Shown here piece by piece: positions 39,749-49,083 of a DNA stretch of 64,000 nt. The DNA is from CAWATZ01 sp963784995. GTDB lineage: Bacteria > Planctomycetota > Planctomycetia > Gemmatales > Gemmataceae. The position numbers and the translations under genes are program-made. A model generated the notes under the pieces. The model made no database searches. It had not been told where the DNA came from and saw only the letters and a program-made list of their open reading frames with translations. The stretch lies in assembly GCA_963784995.1 (NCBI GenBank), contig CAWATZ010000012.1, positions 124,001 to 188,000 of the forward strand, given 5' to 3'. The first letter of the stretch is position 1, and each line of letters opens with the position of its first letter.

Positions 39749-41282
39749 CTATTTCTACTGTGCGAGTTTATCCTAGCCGTTGGGCGTCGTTTTGGCTAGA
39801 GTTTCCTTCAGGTTTTTCTGAAGGAGTGTTGGCATGTCCACGATTCTGGAGCATCCCACAGCCCAAGCCTTGCTTGAGCAGACCGACGTCGCCCCCGAGA
39901 CCGTGAACTCTTGTTCCCGGCGCCTCACGACCTTTATTCAACGCTACCTCCCCTGCTTCTACCGCAAGGAGCAGCGTTGCCATGCCGACACCATCCTCGC
40001 GGCAAACTCACCGGCCTGCAACGCAAAACCACCGAACCGATTGCCACTCAGGCACACGAAAAACGCCGGCCCCTGCAACTCTTTGTCGGCGCCGGACTGT
40101 GGAGTGACGACGCTGTCACCGCCGAGTTGCGCCGCCACGTCCACACGGAGATTGCTGACCCCCAGGGCGTCCTGATCCTGGATCCCTCCGGCGTGGCCAA
40201 GAAAGGTACCCAGTCCTGCGGCGTGCAAAGGCAGTGGTGCGGTAACCTCGGCAAGGTCGAGAACTGCAGGTCGGCGTTTTCCTCGGCTATGCTGCCCCTC
40301 GGGGCAAGGCTCTCCTGGCGGCTCGCCTGTTCTTGCCCCAGGAGCGGGCTGCCGACCAGGAACACCGCACCAAGACCTATGTTCCCAAGGAGGTCACTTA
40401 CCAGGAGAAATGGCGGATCGGCCTGGACTTGGTGCGTGGACCGGGACGCGAGTTGCCCCACGCCTGGATCGTCGGCGACGATGAGTTTGGCCGGGCCAGC
40501 GAGTTGCGGGCCTGGTTGCGTTTCGACCACGAACGCTACGCCCTGGATGTGCCCTGCAACACCCAGGTCCGGGACCTGAGCAGACGGCGACCTGCCAGCC
40601 GACCGGGTGGCGCCGAGCGGTTGCCCGAGTGGGAGAGTGTGGCGGCCTGGGCCGCCCGGCAACCCAAGAAGCGTAGGCGTTACTTCACGATCCGGGACGG
40701 GGAAAAGGGGCCGCTGCGTGTCAAGGCAGTGCAGCAGTGGGTGCAGACCAGGGACGAGGATGGCTGCCCCGGAACCCGGGAACGGTTGGTGGTGATCCAA
40801 AGCGTGGAGAAGAACCCAAGAACCTGGTATGTCTTGAGCAACGCACCCAAGGAGATCCCGTTGGTGGCCATCGTGGGAGCACGCGGGGAGCGGCACCGGA
40901 TCGAGCAATTGTTCCAGGAGGGCAAACAAGAGGTGGGCTTGGGGCACTACGAAGTGCGCAGTTGGACCGGGTGGCACCATCACATGACCCTGACGTTGCT
41001 GGCGTTGTGGTTTCTGCAACTGGAGCGACTCCAGGTTGGGAAAAAAAAATCCGGGTCTGACGGTGGCGTTGATTCGGCAGATCTTCACGATGTTGCTCCA
41101 GCGGCCACGGCCGAGTGCGCGTGACATCGCCGAGACAGTGAGCAAGGTGCTGCGGCGCACGGAGGAAGCGCGGATCTATCATTGGCATCAGAAAACAGGA
41201 AGGTTCCCGCCGCCGCGTCCTAAGCTGGGGTTCGCCCCGAAACATCCGTACCCACGGAAATGAAATCGCACAGTAGAAGTAG
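39749..41282 (+). mobile_element. IS701-like insertion sequence
   Basis: Imperfect terminal inverted repeats of 20 bp: left 39749-39768 (ctatttctactgtgcgagtt) and right 41263-41282, matching at 18 of 20 positions. Both enclose one transposase gene. The right repeat begins at the last base of the transposase stop codon. The exact outer ends and target duplication are unclear; only a TA dinucleotide directly outside the CTGTGCGA core is shared. The element splits the ATPase-DUF3883 gene. Confidence 0.75.
39834..41263 (+). pseudogene. IS701-family transposase, frame broken
   Basis: About 475 aa when joined over three frame changes. The N-terminal part starts MSTILEHPTAQALLEQTDVA. The DDE-type core shows LILDPSGVAKKGTQSCGVQR, GKVENC and PHAWIVGDDEFGR. 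The C-terminal part shows LALWFLQLERLQVG and RPRPSARDIAETVSKVLRR. Frame changes at about 39995 (CTCGCG for CTCCGCG) and 40267 (TGCAG for TGCCAG) fit single-base losses. The third lies in a run of eight A at 41041, a classic slippery site that could be a programmed frameshift. Confidence 0.8.
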
Positions 41283-42641
41283 TCAGCCTGTTGTGGAACG
41301 ATTTATCATACAGCCAACTATCGTGATGCTGGTCAAGGCGACGTTCCTCTGGCAGCACATTGTAGGTTTGTTGCCAGTCAGCGACCCGCTGTCCCGCCAG
41401 CTCGACCATCCACTCCAGAGTTCGCGCAGGAGTATCGGCAACTGCGACGAATCTCGTCGTGCCACGCATTCGCATCTGGCTGAATCAGTTCTTGCCGGGT
41501 CTGTCAAGGAGCCAATCGGCTTGGACATGCATCCCCAAGGGCAGGGTAACACCCGTCGGCAGCAACGCGTAGACGGTCCCCCGAGTCGGGGGGACAGGTC
41601 GCCCGTCCTTCAGTTCGCAGAATAGAGCCATTGCCGTTGCCGGGCTGCCTGGGCATAGACGGCCTCTTCCTCCTCGGGTTTCGGGCAGATTTGCCGGTGT
41701 TCCAGGAATCGCCGGATCGCCTCGCTGGAAGGTGGTAGAGATGGTCAAAGAGCACCCAGCGGTGGATCACCTTGCCTGCCGAATTGAGCGCGGTGAGGAA
41801 GACTCTACGGCCACCATCCCCCAAGTCTTTCGTCTCTTCGGCCAGCCGCCACCGCTGACCAGCCCATTCCACCCTTTTCACTCCTCGCCAAGCAAGCAGC
41901 GCCAGCAGGGCGCGATCGTCGCTGAGAACACGGTGGAGATCGACCCTCGGCGGTTCTCGGCGGCAGCGGTCCATGAAAGTGAACCGGCAAGTCATTCCAG
42001 GGGAGGGGGGAGGCAGAGTTTCGTCCCAGTTGGGCAGTACACATCCCAACCAATCAATCTGCTCATCCCCATAGCGCTGCATTCGGATTCGCGGCACCTT
42101 GAGGGTGAACCGCCATGGCCCGGAGAACCACAGCGACTGCCAAAGCTAGTGGAAGACCGATTTCAAACCGATCCCGATGAGGCCAACGGTGCCGGCTCCC
42201 TTGTTCGAGACACCCTTGTGCATAACCCTCGGACATTCGACGGCGTGAAACTCTTGCCGTCATGCTCAAAGACAAGATTGCCACCGTTGATGACTATCCG
42301 AATGTGGTGAGCTTGCTCGTCGATCGCGTTTTGCAACAACTCCGCGACGTAATGCCATTTCTGAAAAGTTTGTTGCAGGGTGTTCAGAGCCCCTCGACCA
42401 CGATCGTCACGGTAGAACGCTTCGTTCTTGGCCCGCAACTCGTCGATGAATGCTCGCGCCGCTTCAGCAGAGCTGGCCTGTCTCTCCAGAGGATCATTGG
42501 GCATGGGTCCATTCCTTTTTGGTGGAGACCCGGTTCGTAGCCGTCGCGGGGCAATTTAAGAGGATTGCGCCGGGCGGAAGGGTATTCCTCCCCATTATAC
42601 GGAAAGCTCACCTGCCCCGTCGGAGACGCTTGGCGGGCCGC

Positions 42642-42678
42642 TTGATTTTGTAAGAAAAACATGCTATTATTTCTTACA
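42642..42678 (+). promoter_or_regulatory. promoter and operator of the AbiE operon
   Basis: TTGATT (42642-42647), 17 nt, TATTAT (42665-42670), with a TGC extended -10. Overlapping it is a perfect inverted repeat TGTAAGAAA / TTTCTTACA (42649-42657 and 42670-42678, 12-nt spacer) that spans the -10 and ends on the A of the start codon. The predicted start site is at or within a base or two of the ATG, so the mRNA would be leaderless. Confidence 0.7.
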
Positions 42679-43307
42679 TGAAGAAGATCACCAAGAGTAC
42701 GCAAAGCATTGATTCCAGGGTCCTTAATCGCATCCGCGACTATGGACGTGGGGCTGTGTTTGTCCCCAGCAACTTCCTGGACCTGGGCAGCCGGCAGGCG
42801 GTCGATTTGGTCCTGCATCGCCTGGCAAGGAAAGGGACGATTCGGCGGCTGGCGCCGGGTTGTACGACTTTCCGAAAACGCATCCGACCCTTGGCGAAAT
42901 GGCGCCATCGATCGACGCCATTGCCCAGGCTCTCGCCGGGAAGGACCGGTTGCGGCTTCAGCCATCAGGAGCGTATGCGGCCAACTTGCTGCGGCTCTCC
43001 GAGCAAGTGCCGGTGAAGGCGGTCTTTCTGACCGATGGCCCGTCGCGCAAGGTGAAAGTGGGTCGGCGAGATCATTCTGAAACGGACCACGCCGCGGAAC
43101 ATGGCCAGCGCCGGCCGAACCAGCGGGCTCGTGATTCAGTCGCTGCGTCACCTGGGGCAAGTCCACGTGTCGATGGAACGGATCGCGCATCTGCACGACA
43201 TGCTGACGGAAAAAGACCGTCAGCAGTTGGTCGAAGACCTGCCGTTAGCCCCGGCCTGGATGCACCCGTTTCTGCGCACCATCGCTGGTGAGGAGGCCAA
43301 AGCATGA
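42678..43307 (+). CDS. AbiEi-like (DUF6088) antitoxin, frame broken
   Basis: About 210 aa over two frame changes. Order: SIDSRVLNRIRDYGRGAVFV with a winged-helix DNA-binding region (DLGSRQAVDLVLHRLARKGT), then YDFPKTHPTLGEM (frame 2), LRLQPSGAYAANLLRLSEQV, then TSGLVIQSLRHLGQVH (frame 3). The first break near 42861 (GGTTGTAC) is restored by one T; the second is at about 43050-43070. This is a type IV antitoxin and autorepressor by family. Its stop overlaps the toxin start (ATGA at 43304-43307). Confidence 0.75.
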
Positions 43308-44340
43308 GCCGGTTCGCCGAGTTGCCGATCGAGGAACGTGAGCCCTACATTCAGGAGGCGGCAGCCCGGCTCGGCGTGTTGCCCCTGATCATCGAAAAGG
43401 ACTTCTGGGTATGCTGGATTCTGGGTCGCATTTTCGGTGCCCCCGCTGTGGGACCGCACATCGTATTCAAGGGAGGCACGTCGCTCTCCAAGGTGTTCCA
43501 GGCGATCCAGCGGTTCTCGGAAGACATCGACCTGTCGGTATCGCCCATGATCCTTGGCTTCAGCGAAGCGGAACTCGACAATGCGCCTCAAGCAGCAAAC
43601 GCCAAAAGCTGTTCGACAAATTGCAAAAAGCCTGCACCGAGGTCGTCGCGGACCGGTTTCGGCCAGAACTCGAAAAGACCCTCCGCGAGCGGCTGGGACC
43701 GCGCACCGATGGCGGGGATTGGTTGAGTTACCAGATCGATGTCATGACCGACTCGCCGGTGCTGTTGTTTGAATACCCGGCCACGACACGGGTAGTCGCG
43801 GGATACGTACAACCGACGGTGAAGCTGGAATTCGGCTCGCTGACCGACCAGCGACCGACAGGGACTCATGCCGTGGAGCCGCTGCTGGCGGATGTGATCC
43901 CGGAATTCGCGGAGGATCGCGAAGAAGTCGTGGCGCTGGAAGTGGAGCGGACCTTTTGGGAAAAGGCGACGATCTTGCATGCGGAGTTTCACCGGCCCAC
44001 CGAGCAGCCGATTCGCGATCGGTTTGCCCGGCATTATGCCGATCTCGCCGCGCTCTGGCGGCATGCGGCCAGGAACGCGGCACTCGGAAGATTGGACCTG
44101 CTGGAGCGAGTGGCGACGTTCAAGGCGCGTTTTTTCGGGTCCAGGTGGGCCGACTACGAGACAGCCAGGCCAGGCAGTCTCAAGCTCTGTCCGCCCGCCG
44201 CACGGGAGGCGGAACTGGCGCGCGACTATGAGAAAATGGCACCGATGTTTCTTGCGCCGCCTCCGGCATTCGCTGAAATTCTCAGAGTGCTTCGCGATGC
44301 GGAACGGGAGATCAACCTGGTGGAGAGGCCGCCGGAGTAG
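43304..44340 (+). CDS. AbiEii-type nucleotidyltransferase toxin, one frameshift
   Basis: About 345 aa. The nucleotidyltransferase motif is complete: FKGGTSLSKVF followed by RFSEDIDLSV. A later ALEVERTFWEKATILHAEFH region, typical for AbiEii, is also present. The frame changes near 43590-43600 (after FSEAELDNAPQ) by one base, and the second frame is open to 44340. By family knowledge the toxin uses nucleotides to block growth and gives abortive infection against phages. It is coupled to the antitoxin by a 4-nt overlap. Confidence 0.82.
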
Positions 44341-44648
44341 CCGATCTTCTCGGACGAAGCGGTGCCCGCTCGTGTAACGGCATTTTGGCGAAAATCGACG
44401 CATCCTTGTATTCCGCTCACGCCGCGTGCATCTTCTCGGAGCGACCCTGCTTCCAGGCCTTGAGCCCAGCGATGCCAGGAGCGGATTGCCCACCACAGTG
44501 CCGCGGCTGGAGTGTGCCCTTCCGCTCTTCTCGGCCACCAACTCTGCCGAGATTGGAGAGCGGCGCCCGGCCGAATAGAATCGCCTGGGATTGTGACGTG
44601 TCGTCCAGGGCTCCGCATCAACACTCAGGGCCTGCCGGAGGGTGGGGT
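44341..44648. other. gap with a gene tail and the Fic upstream region
   Basis: Holds a short minus-strand remnant at 44417-44461 encoding the tail KAWKQGRSEKMHAA (see the 46-bp repeat), then DNA similar to that upstream of the decayed Fic gene. The block GAATAGAATCGCC occurs at 44573-44585 and at 37700-37712, about 63 nt before each ATG. Confidence 0.5.
44416..44461 (+). repeat. 46-bp repeat, copy 1
   Basis: ctcacgccgcgtgcatcttc... is identical to 48622-48667 except for one base. Read on the minus strand it encodes a protein end, KAWKQGRSEKMHAA then stop. Confidence 0.75.
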
Positions 44649-45713
44649 ATGATGACGCTACGGCAGTTCGCGGAACCTTTACAATCAGTTCCGGCCGCCA
44701 CTTCCTGGTATCTGGCCGATCTGGGCCAGGCGGTGGGAAAACAGGAGCTGTTCACCAAGCAATCTCCGCAAAAGCTCAAGGTGCTGCGGGAACACGCCCT
44801 GATCGAAAGCGCGGTTTCCTCGAATCGGATCGAAGGCGTTGAAGTGGATCAGGCCCGAGTGGGCACCATCGTCTTCGGCAAGGCACTGCTCCGTGACCGC
44901 GACGAGGAGGAGGTTCGCGGCTACCGGCAGGCGCTCGACCTGATCCACACGAGCGGGGCGGACCTGCCGGTGTCGGAGGAGACGATCCGACGCCTTCATG
45001 CCTTGTCGCGCGGCGGCATCGGCGACGCGGGGGAGTACAAACAGTCTGAGAACGACATCATCGAGGTGTTCGCCGACGGTCGGCGCGAGATTCGCTTTCG
45101 CACCGTGCGAGCCGCCGACGTACTCGGCTCCATGGCCGAACTGGTCGAGCGCTGGCGGAACGTCCTGGCCCACCGCACCGTTCAGCCCTTGATCGCCCTG
45201 GGGGCCTTCAACCTCGACTTCCTTTGCATCCACCCCTTCCGCGACGGCAACGGGCGCATTTCGCGCTTGCTCTTCCTGCTCCTGTGCTACCACCTGGGCT
45301 TCGAGGTCGGCCGCTACATCAGTCTGGAGCGGCTCATCGAGCAGAACAAGGAACGCTACCATGAGACGCTCAAACTCAGCTCGCAGGGCTGGCACGAGGG
45401 CCAGCACAACCCCTGGCCCTACGTAAACTTCCTGCTCTACACCTTGCTCGATGCTTCCAGGGAGTTCGAGCAGCGGGTTGGCGATACCGCCTCGCCCAAG
45501 GGAGCCAAGACCGAACTGGTGTTTCAGGCTGTCAGGGCTCAACCCGGCGAGTTTCGCCTGGTAGACATTGAGCGCGCTTGTCCCGGCGTCGGCCGGGACT
45601 GGATTCACGCACTTCTTGCTGACCTCAAGCGAAAGGGTGAAGTGGCCTGCCAGGGTCGAGGCCCGGCTGCCCGCTGGCGCGTCGTGCGGAGTAAGGGTAC
45701 TACCTCCAAGTAA
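44649..45713 (+). CDS. Fic-family protein (AMPylase or related)
   Basis: 354 aa. ATG at 44649 after GGAGGGTGG. Fic_N at about 1-100 with the class II autoinhibitory helix SSNRIEG (57-63). The catalytic core HPFRDGNGR spans residues 195-203. The C-terminal winged-helix region (KTELVFQAVRAQPGEFRLVD ... DLKRKGEVACQGRG) is complete. Fic enzymes usually transfer AMP to a target protein; the target is unknown. It is the intact counterpart of the decayed copy at 37774-38885, and both share a similar upstream region. Confidence 0.92.
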   Translation: MMTLRQFAEPLQSVPAATSWYLADLGQAVGKQELFTKQSPQKLKVLREHALIESAVSSNRIEGVEVDQARVGTIVFGKALLRDRDEEEVRGYRQALDLIHTSGADLPVSEETIRRLHALSRGGIGDAGEYKQSENDIIEVFADGRREIRFRTVRAADVLGSMAELVERWRNVLAHRTVQPLIALGAFNLDFLCIHPFRDGNGRISRLLFLLLCYHLGFEVGRYISLERLIEQNKERYHETLKLSSQGWHEGQHNPWPYVNFLLYTLLDASREFEQRVGDTASPKGAKTELVFQAVRAQPGEFRLVDIERACPGVGRDWIHALLADLKRKGEVACQGRGPAARWRVVRSKGTTSK

Positions 45714-45732
45714 GGGTATTAGTGAGGGTAGG

Positions 45733-45790
45733 ATGATCCCCAAGGAATGCAAACGCCTGGCGGAGGTGGTTTCAAAGCACTCCGCAACGA
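45733..45790 (+). pseudogene. possible 5' remnant of a DUF1156-type methyltransferase gene
   Basis: Reads MIPKECKRLAEVVSKHSATI directly after the Fic gene. The opening resembles the start of DUF1156 proteins (anti-phage-associated methyltransferase family) as I recall it, but a middle part is missing and the frame soon loses sense. On the minus strand an ATG at 45919 has a very good TAGGAGG upstream and opens MNAKSQGIRDEAGWLLP, also without known relatives. Both may be cut genes. Confidence 0.25.
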
Positions 45791-46005
45791 TCCGGCTAAC
45801 CGGCAACGTCCAGCGGCTACAGGGTTTTGTCGGCTGGCTGTTTTCTTCCGGGATGCCAGGTGGTGACGGCAGGAGCCATCCAGCCTCGTCCCGAATACCC
45901 TGGGATTTAGCATTCATAATGCCTCCTATTCAAACTGGTTGGGATCCACAGTCACGCTTCCATCCAGCCACAGGGCGCTTGTGGCTGGATGTCCCACGCC
46001 ATGAG

Positions 46006-48185
46006 TTAGTGGTCTTTTGGCGTTTTCGGACGAGGTTTGGGAGTGGTCAGCTCTTCGCTGTAGCCCTGCCTGCCTCGGCGGCTCTGGCCCAGCAGCTCCT
46101 TCAGACGCTGCACTTCCTCACCGTCAGCCCACAGCACGCGGTAGCCTTGACGCGGCGTCTGACGCCAGTGGACCCAGCCGCGGCGGGCCCAGTCGCCCAG
46201 CTTGTCGCCGCTCATCTGCAGTTCGCGCGCCAGGTCGGCCAACCACCACTCGTCTTCCCCCAGCAGTTCGTCGTGCTGGCGCTCGCTGCCGATCAGGCCC
46301 AGACGCTTCAGCAGCGCGTACAGCATCGGCTTGGTGAAGGCTGCGGCACGCTTGGGCGGGCGGAACCCCTCCCGGTTGAGCGTGGCGGCGATCTCCAAGG
46401 CGGTGCCGCCGGCCTGGCGCAGCTGGCGCACGCGGGCCAGCAGCGCTTCCCGGTCGCGCAACTGGGCGTAGCTCTTCACCGGGCGGATGAAGGCGTGCTG
46501 GCTTTGCTGGCCCCCCTTCCAGTGGATGGTCGCCTCGGCGTGCTCGCTGTCCGGACGCACCTGCACCACCACGCGCTCGATCAGGCAGCGCAGCACCTGC
46601 TTGCGTTCGGCCTGTGTCGTGCCCGGCGCCTGCCACAGCGCCTGGATGTCGCTGGCCAAAGCCTGGATGGTGGCACGCTCCGACTCGGTCAGCCCCGACG
46701 GGGTTTCACGCCGGAAGCGGTCGTAGTCCTCGCGCACCTGCCGCTCCTGCAGCAGCGCCTCGTTCCAGTCCTTTTCCAGGGTCGCAGCCACCAGGCGGTT
46801 GTCCGGATCGACCGCCCGGTAGCGGTGCTGGGCCAGGTCGCTGTCGTAGCTGGCCCGCTGCAGGCTTTGCTGCCAGTGGGTCTCCAGCCGGGAGCGTTCC
46901 TGCTCCAAGTCCGCCTGCGTTTGCAGGCTCAGTTCCAAAGCCGCCGGTTCCAGCGACCGCAGCGCTTGCTGCGACACCAACTGGTCGATCTCGGCGGCCC
47001 GCAAGCCGTAACAGGTCTGCTCGTGGGCGTAGCGCAGATGCTCGCGGCAGGTGTAATGGGGCTGGCCGCGCGTGCGGTAGGCGACGCGCAGGCGTCGGCC
47101 GCAGCCGCCGCACACCAGCAGGCCCGCCAGCAGCGCCGCGCCCTTGCCGGGCACGCCCGGGCTTGCCGGCCGGCACTGGTTGTGGCGCAGCCGTTGCTGG
47201 TTGGCCAGGTAGCGCTCCCAGCTGATGTAGGCGGGCAATCGGTCATGCAACAGGACCTGCCACTGGGCCATTGGCTGCCAGCGCTTGCCCCGGTTCTTGG
47301 CCCCCGAATACTTGGCCTTGGGGTCGGACCGGCGGCGGCCGTAGGCATAGGCGCCGGCGTAGACGGGGTGGTGCAGCAGTTGGCCGAGCGTCGCCGGCGT
47401 CGGCCGCCGCCAGTCCAACTCGCCCTTGTTCGGGCCGCCGCGCGGCCGCACCGGCAGCCTGATGTGCTGCGCACCAGGTAGCGCATCAGGCCGTGGATGG
47501 TGCCGATCTGCTCGAACTGATCGAAGAGCAGTTGCACCACCGAGCGTGCCTGCGCGTCGGGGTCGAAGGCGAGCGTGCCATTGGGCAAGGTCACGTAGCC
47601 CATCGGAGCGCCGAGGAACAGTTCGCCGCGCTGGGCCTTGTTGAGGCTGCCACGCTGCAGGCGGTTGCGCATCGTGTGCAATTCGACCTCGCTTATGGTG
47701 CCCTTCAGTCCCAACAGCATCCGGTCGTTGGGGTCGGCCGGGTCATAAACGCCGTCCTGGTCGGCCAGCAAGACGCCGAAGAGGGCGCACAGCTCCAGGA
47801 GGTGATGCCAGTCCTTGCTGGAGCGTGCCAGCCGGCTCATCTCCAAGCCCAGCACGAGGCCGACGTGGTCCAGAGTGACTTCGCTCAGCAGCCGCTGGTA
47901 GCCGGAGCGGTTGTCGGCGCGTGCGCCACTCTGCCCCTGGTCGTCGTCTATAACGAGGACGCGCTGCTTGGGCCAGCCCAGCAGTTGGGCGTAGTCGGCC
48001 AAGGCGTACTGGCGGGCCGTGGATTCGCGGTTGTCCAGCAACTGCTGCGGCGAGGATTGCCGCACGTAAACGATGGCGAGGCGCTCCAGGTGGGCGTCGC
48101 GAATCTTGGCGGAGGTCAGCCGCCCCTTGGTGGGGCCGACCGCCTGGTCCGGCGTGGCCGGCGGCGGGGAGTCAGTGGGCTTCAT
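46006..48185 (-). CDS. large serine recombinase, one frameshift
   Basis: About 725 aa. N-terminal resolvase domain: YVRQSS with catalytic Ser44, then GLEMSRLARSSKDWHHL and a Recombinase domain. The frame changes at about 47472 (GCGCAGCAC read as GCGCCAGCAC restores YLVRQH then IRLPVRPRGG). Next come a zinc-ribbon (CGGCGRRL and further Cys), a coiled-coil region (LETHWQQSLQRA ...) and a C-terminal DNA-binding part with LADLARELQMSGDKL. It could be a phage/ICE integrase or element resolvase. The start overlaps a small upstream ORF. Attachment sites are not obvious. Confidence 0.87.
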
Positions 48186-48312
48186 GAGTCACCCCCTTGT
48201 CGTCCAGAGGGGGTGGTAGTTGCCGGGCCACGATCCGGCTGAGCGTTGCCAGGGTCCGCCGCCGATCCTCGTCCGTCAGCATCTCCCAGAGTCGGTTCAG
48301 AGGGAGTGCCAC
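48172..48312 (-). CDS. small ORF overlapping the recombinase start
   Basis: 46 aa from a GTG at 48312 (or 36 aa from an ATG at 48282): LPLNRLWEMLTDEDRRRTLA then LSRIVARQLPPPLDDKG. The stop lies 11 nt inside the recombinase gene. The sequence is coding-like, with a regular amphipathic helix. From memory, similar short leader proteins precede recombinases of this type in planctomycetes. It could be a small partner (directionality or translation-coupling) protein. Confidence 0.45.
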   Translation of the reverse strand: MALPLNRLWEMLTDEDRRRTLATLSRIVARQLPPPLDDKGVTHEAH

Positions 48313-48621
48313 AGGCGTCGGGGGCTGCGGCGTCGGCAGCCCCCTTTTTGCGCTCTGTGCATGAGCTTGCTTCTCCTTGCCCGGTGTTGCGGAAAGACCG
48401 ATGCCAGTCGGCCAACTTCAACAAAGCGGCCAGGGATACTACCGGATAGTCCGCAGAGGGTCGAGCCCGATTACGTTCCGTGGCAGTATCCTTGCCACCC
48501 TGGCGGGTGGCAGGCAGGCAGGAAAATGACGCTCTGCTGGCACTCCTCCGACAGCATCCGGGCACCTTCTGGCCTCTCGGCCAGCTCCAAACATTGGCAG
48601 GCAAGGCAGGCAAGCTCCGAA
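48313..48621. other. intergenic region upstream of the recombinase
   Basis: About 310 bp. The minus-strand frame of the small leader ORF stays open for part of this stretch but lacks ATG, GTG or TTG with a ribosome binding site. I see no other gene. Confidence 0.4.
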
Positions 48622-48667
48622 CTCACGCCGCGTGCATCTTCTCGGAGCGGCCCTGCTTCCAGGCCTT
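48622..48667 (+). repeat. 46-bp repeat, copy 2
   Basis: Same as 44416-44461 with one mismatch. Here it forms the end of the minus-strand hypothetical gene. Confidence 0.75.
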
Positions 48668-48928
48668 CGATCCCCGCCGCCGTCACCCGGTAGCAGGCGG
48701 CGCCAGCCCGTGCTTGAGCACCGGCGTCAGGCCGGTGTTTTGCTCGATCCAGCCGTACGCGATCAGCTCGCCGTGCAGCTTGACCAGCTGCCGCGGCTCG
48801 GTGCCCGGCAGCTCGGCCAGGCGGTCCTGCCAGACCTCGCGGTTGTCGGCTCCCCGGCTGGCGTAATGCTCCAGCAGGTCATACAGCGGCCGGGATTCGG
48901 CCAGGCGGTCCATCTCGTCAAACAGCAT
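48623..48928 (-). CDS. small hypothetical protein, frame broken near its end
   Basis: About 101 aa. ATG at 48928 (MLFDEMDRLAESRPLYDLLE). The well-formed helical sequence AELPGTEPRQLVKLHGELIA and YGWIEQNTG follow, then YRVTAAG after a one-base change near 48695, and a tail KAWKQGRSEKMHAA in the frame that ends at TGA 48623-48625. The winged-helix-like end suggests DNA or protein binding. A 46-bp copy of the tail also exists at 44416-44461. No named family recognised. Confidence 0.45.
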
Positions 48929-49083
48929 GGCGTCGATCTCACTGCCTCGCGGAAGAGGATCCGGGCAGGAAGTAGAGATCGACCGGGCCCGCTGGCGAAG
49001 TTTGCTCCGCGTCGGCCGATAGTGCTCGCGCCGGGACGGCGCGATCGGGTGGCAACGATGCTGGCTGTCATGACGCAAATACC

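Larger units (their letters stand above)
38964..42504 (-). pseudogene. sacsin/NO VEIN-type ATPase-DUF3883 gene, broken by an IS
   Basis: Minus-strand pieces of one large protein. 42504 to about 42120: Hsp90-like ATPase start (FQKWHYVAELLQNAIDEQ, then GAGTVGLIGIGFKSVFH in the next frame, then a stop). 42097-41504 and 41748-41485: middle part (WVLFDHLYHLPARR, ELKDGRPVPPTRGTVYALLP). 41475-41283: another piece. 39653-38964: C-terminal DUF3883 domain (GYDIASFDLATGITRRIEVK). The IS at 39749-41282 separates the last pieces. Several frame changes and one stop occur besides the insertion, so it is no longer functional. Proteins with this layout are often found in defence regions. Confidence 0.75.

Noticed and set aside
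45568..47481. Plus-strand open frame of 637 codons
   Set aside because: It runs from the end of the Fic gene through the opposite strand of the serine recombinase; only the short MIPKECKRLAEV part looks like protein.
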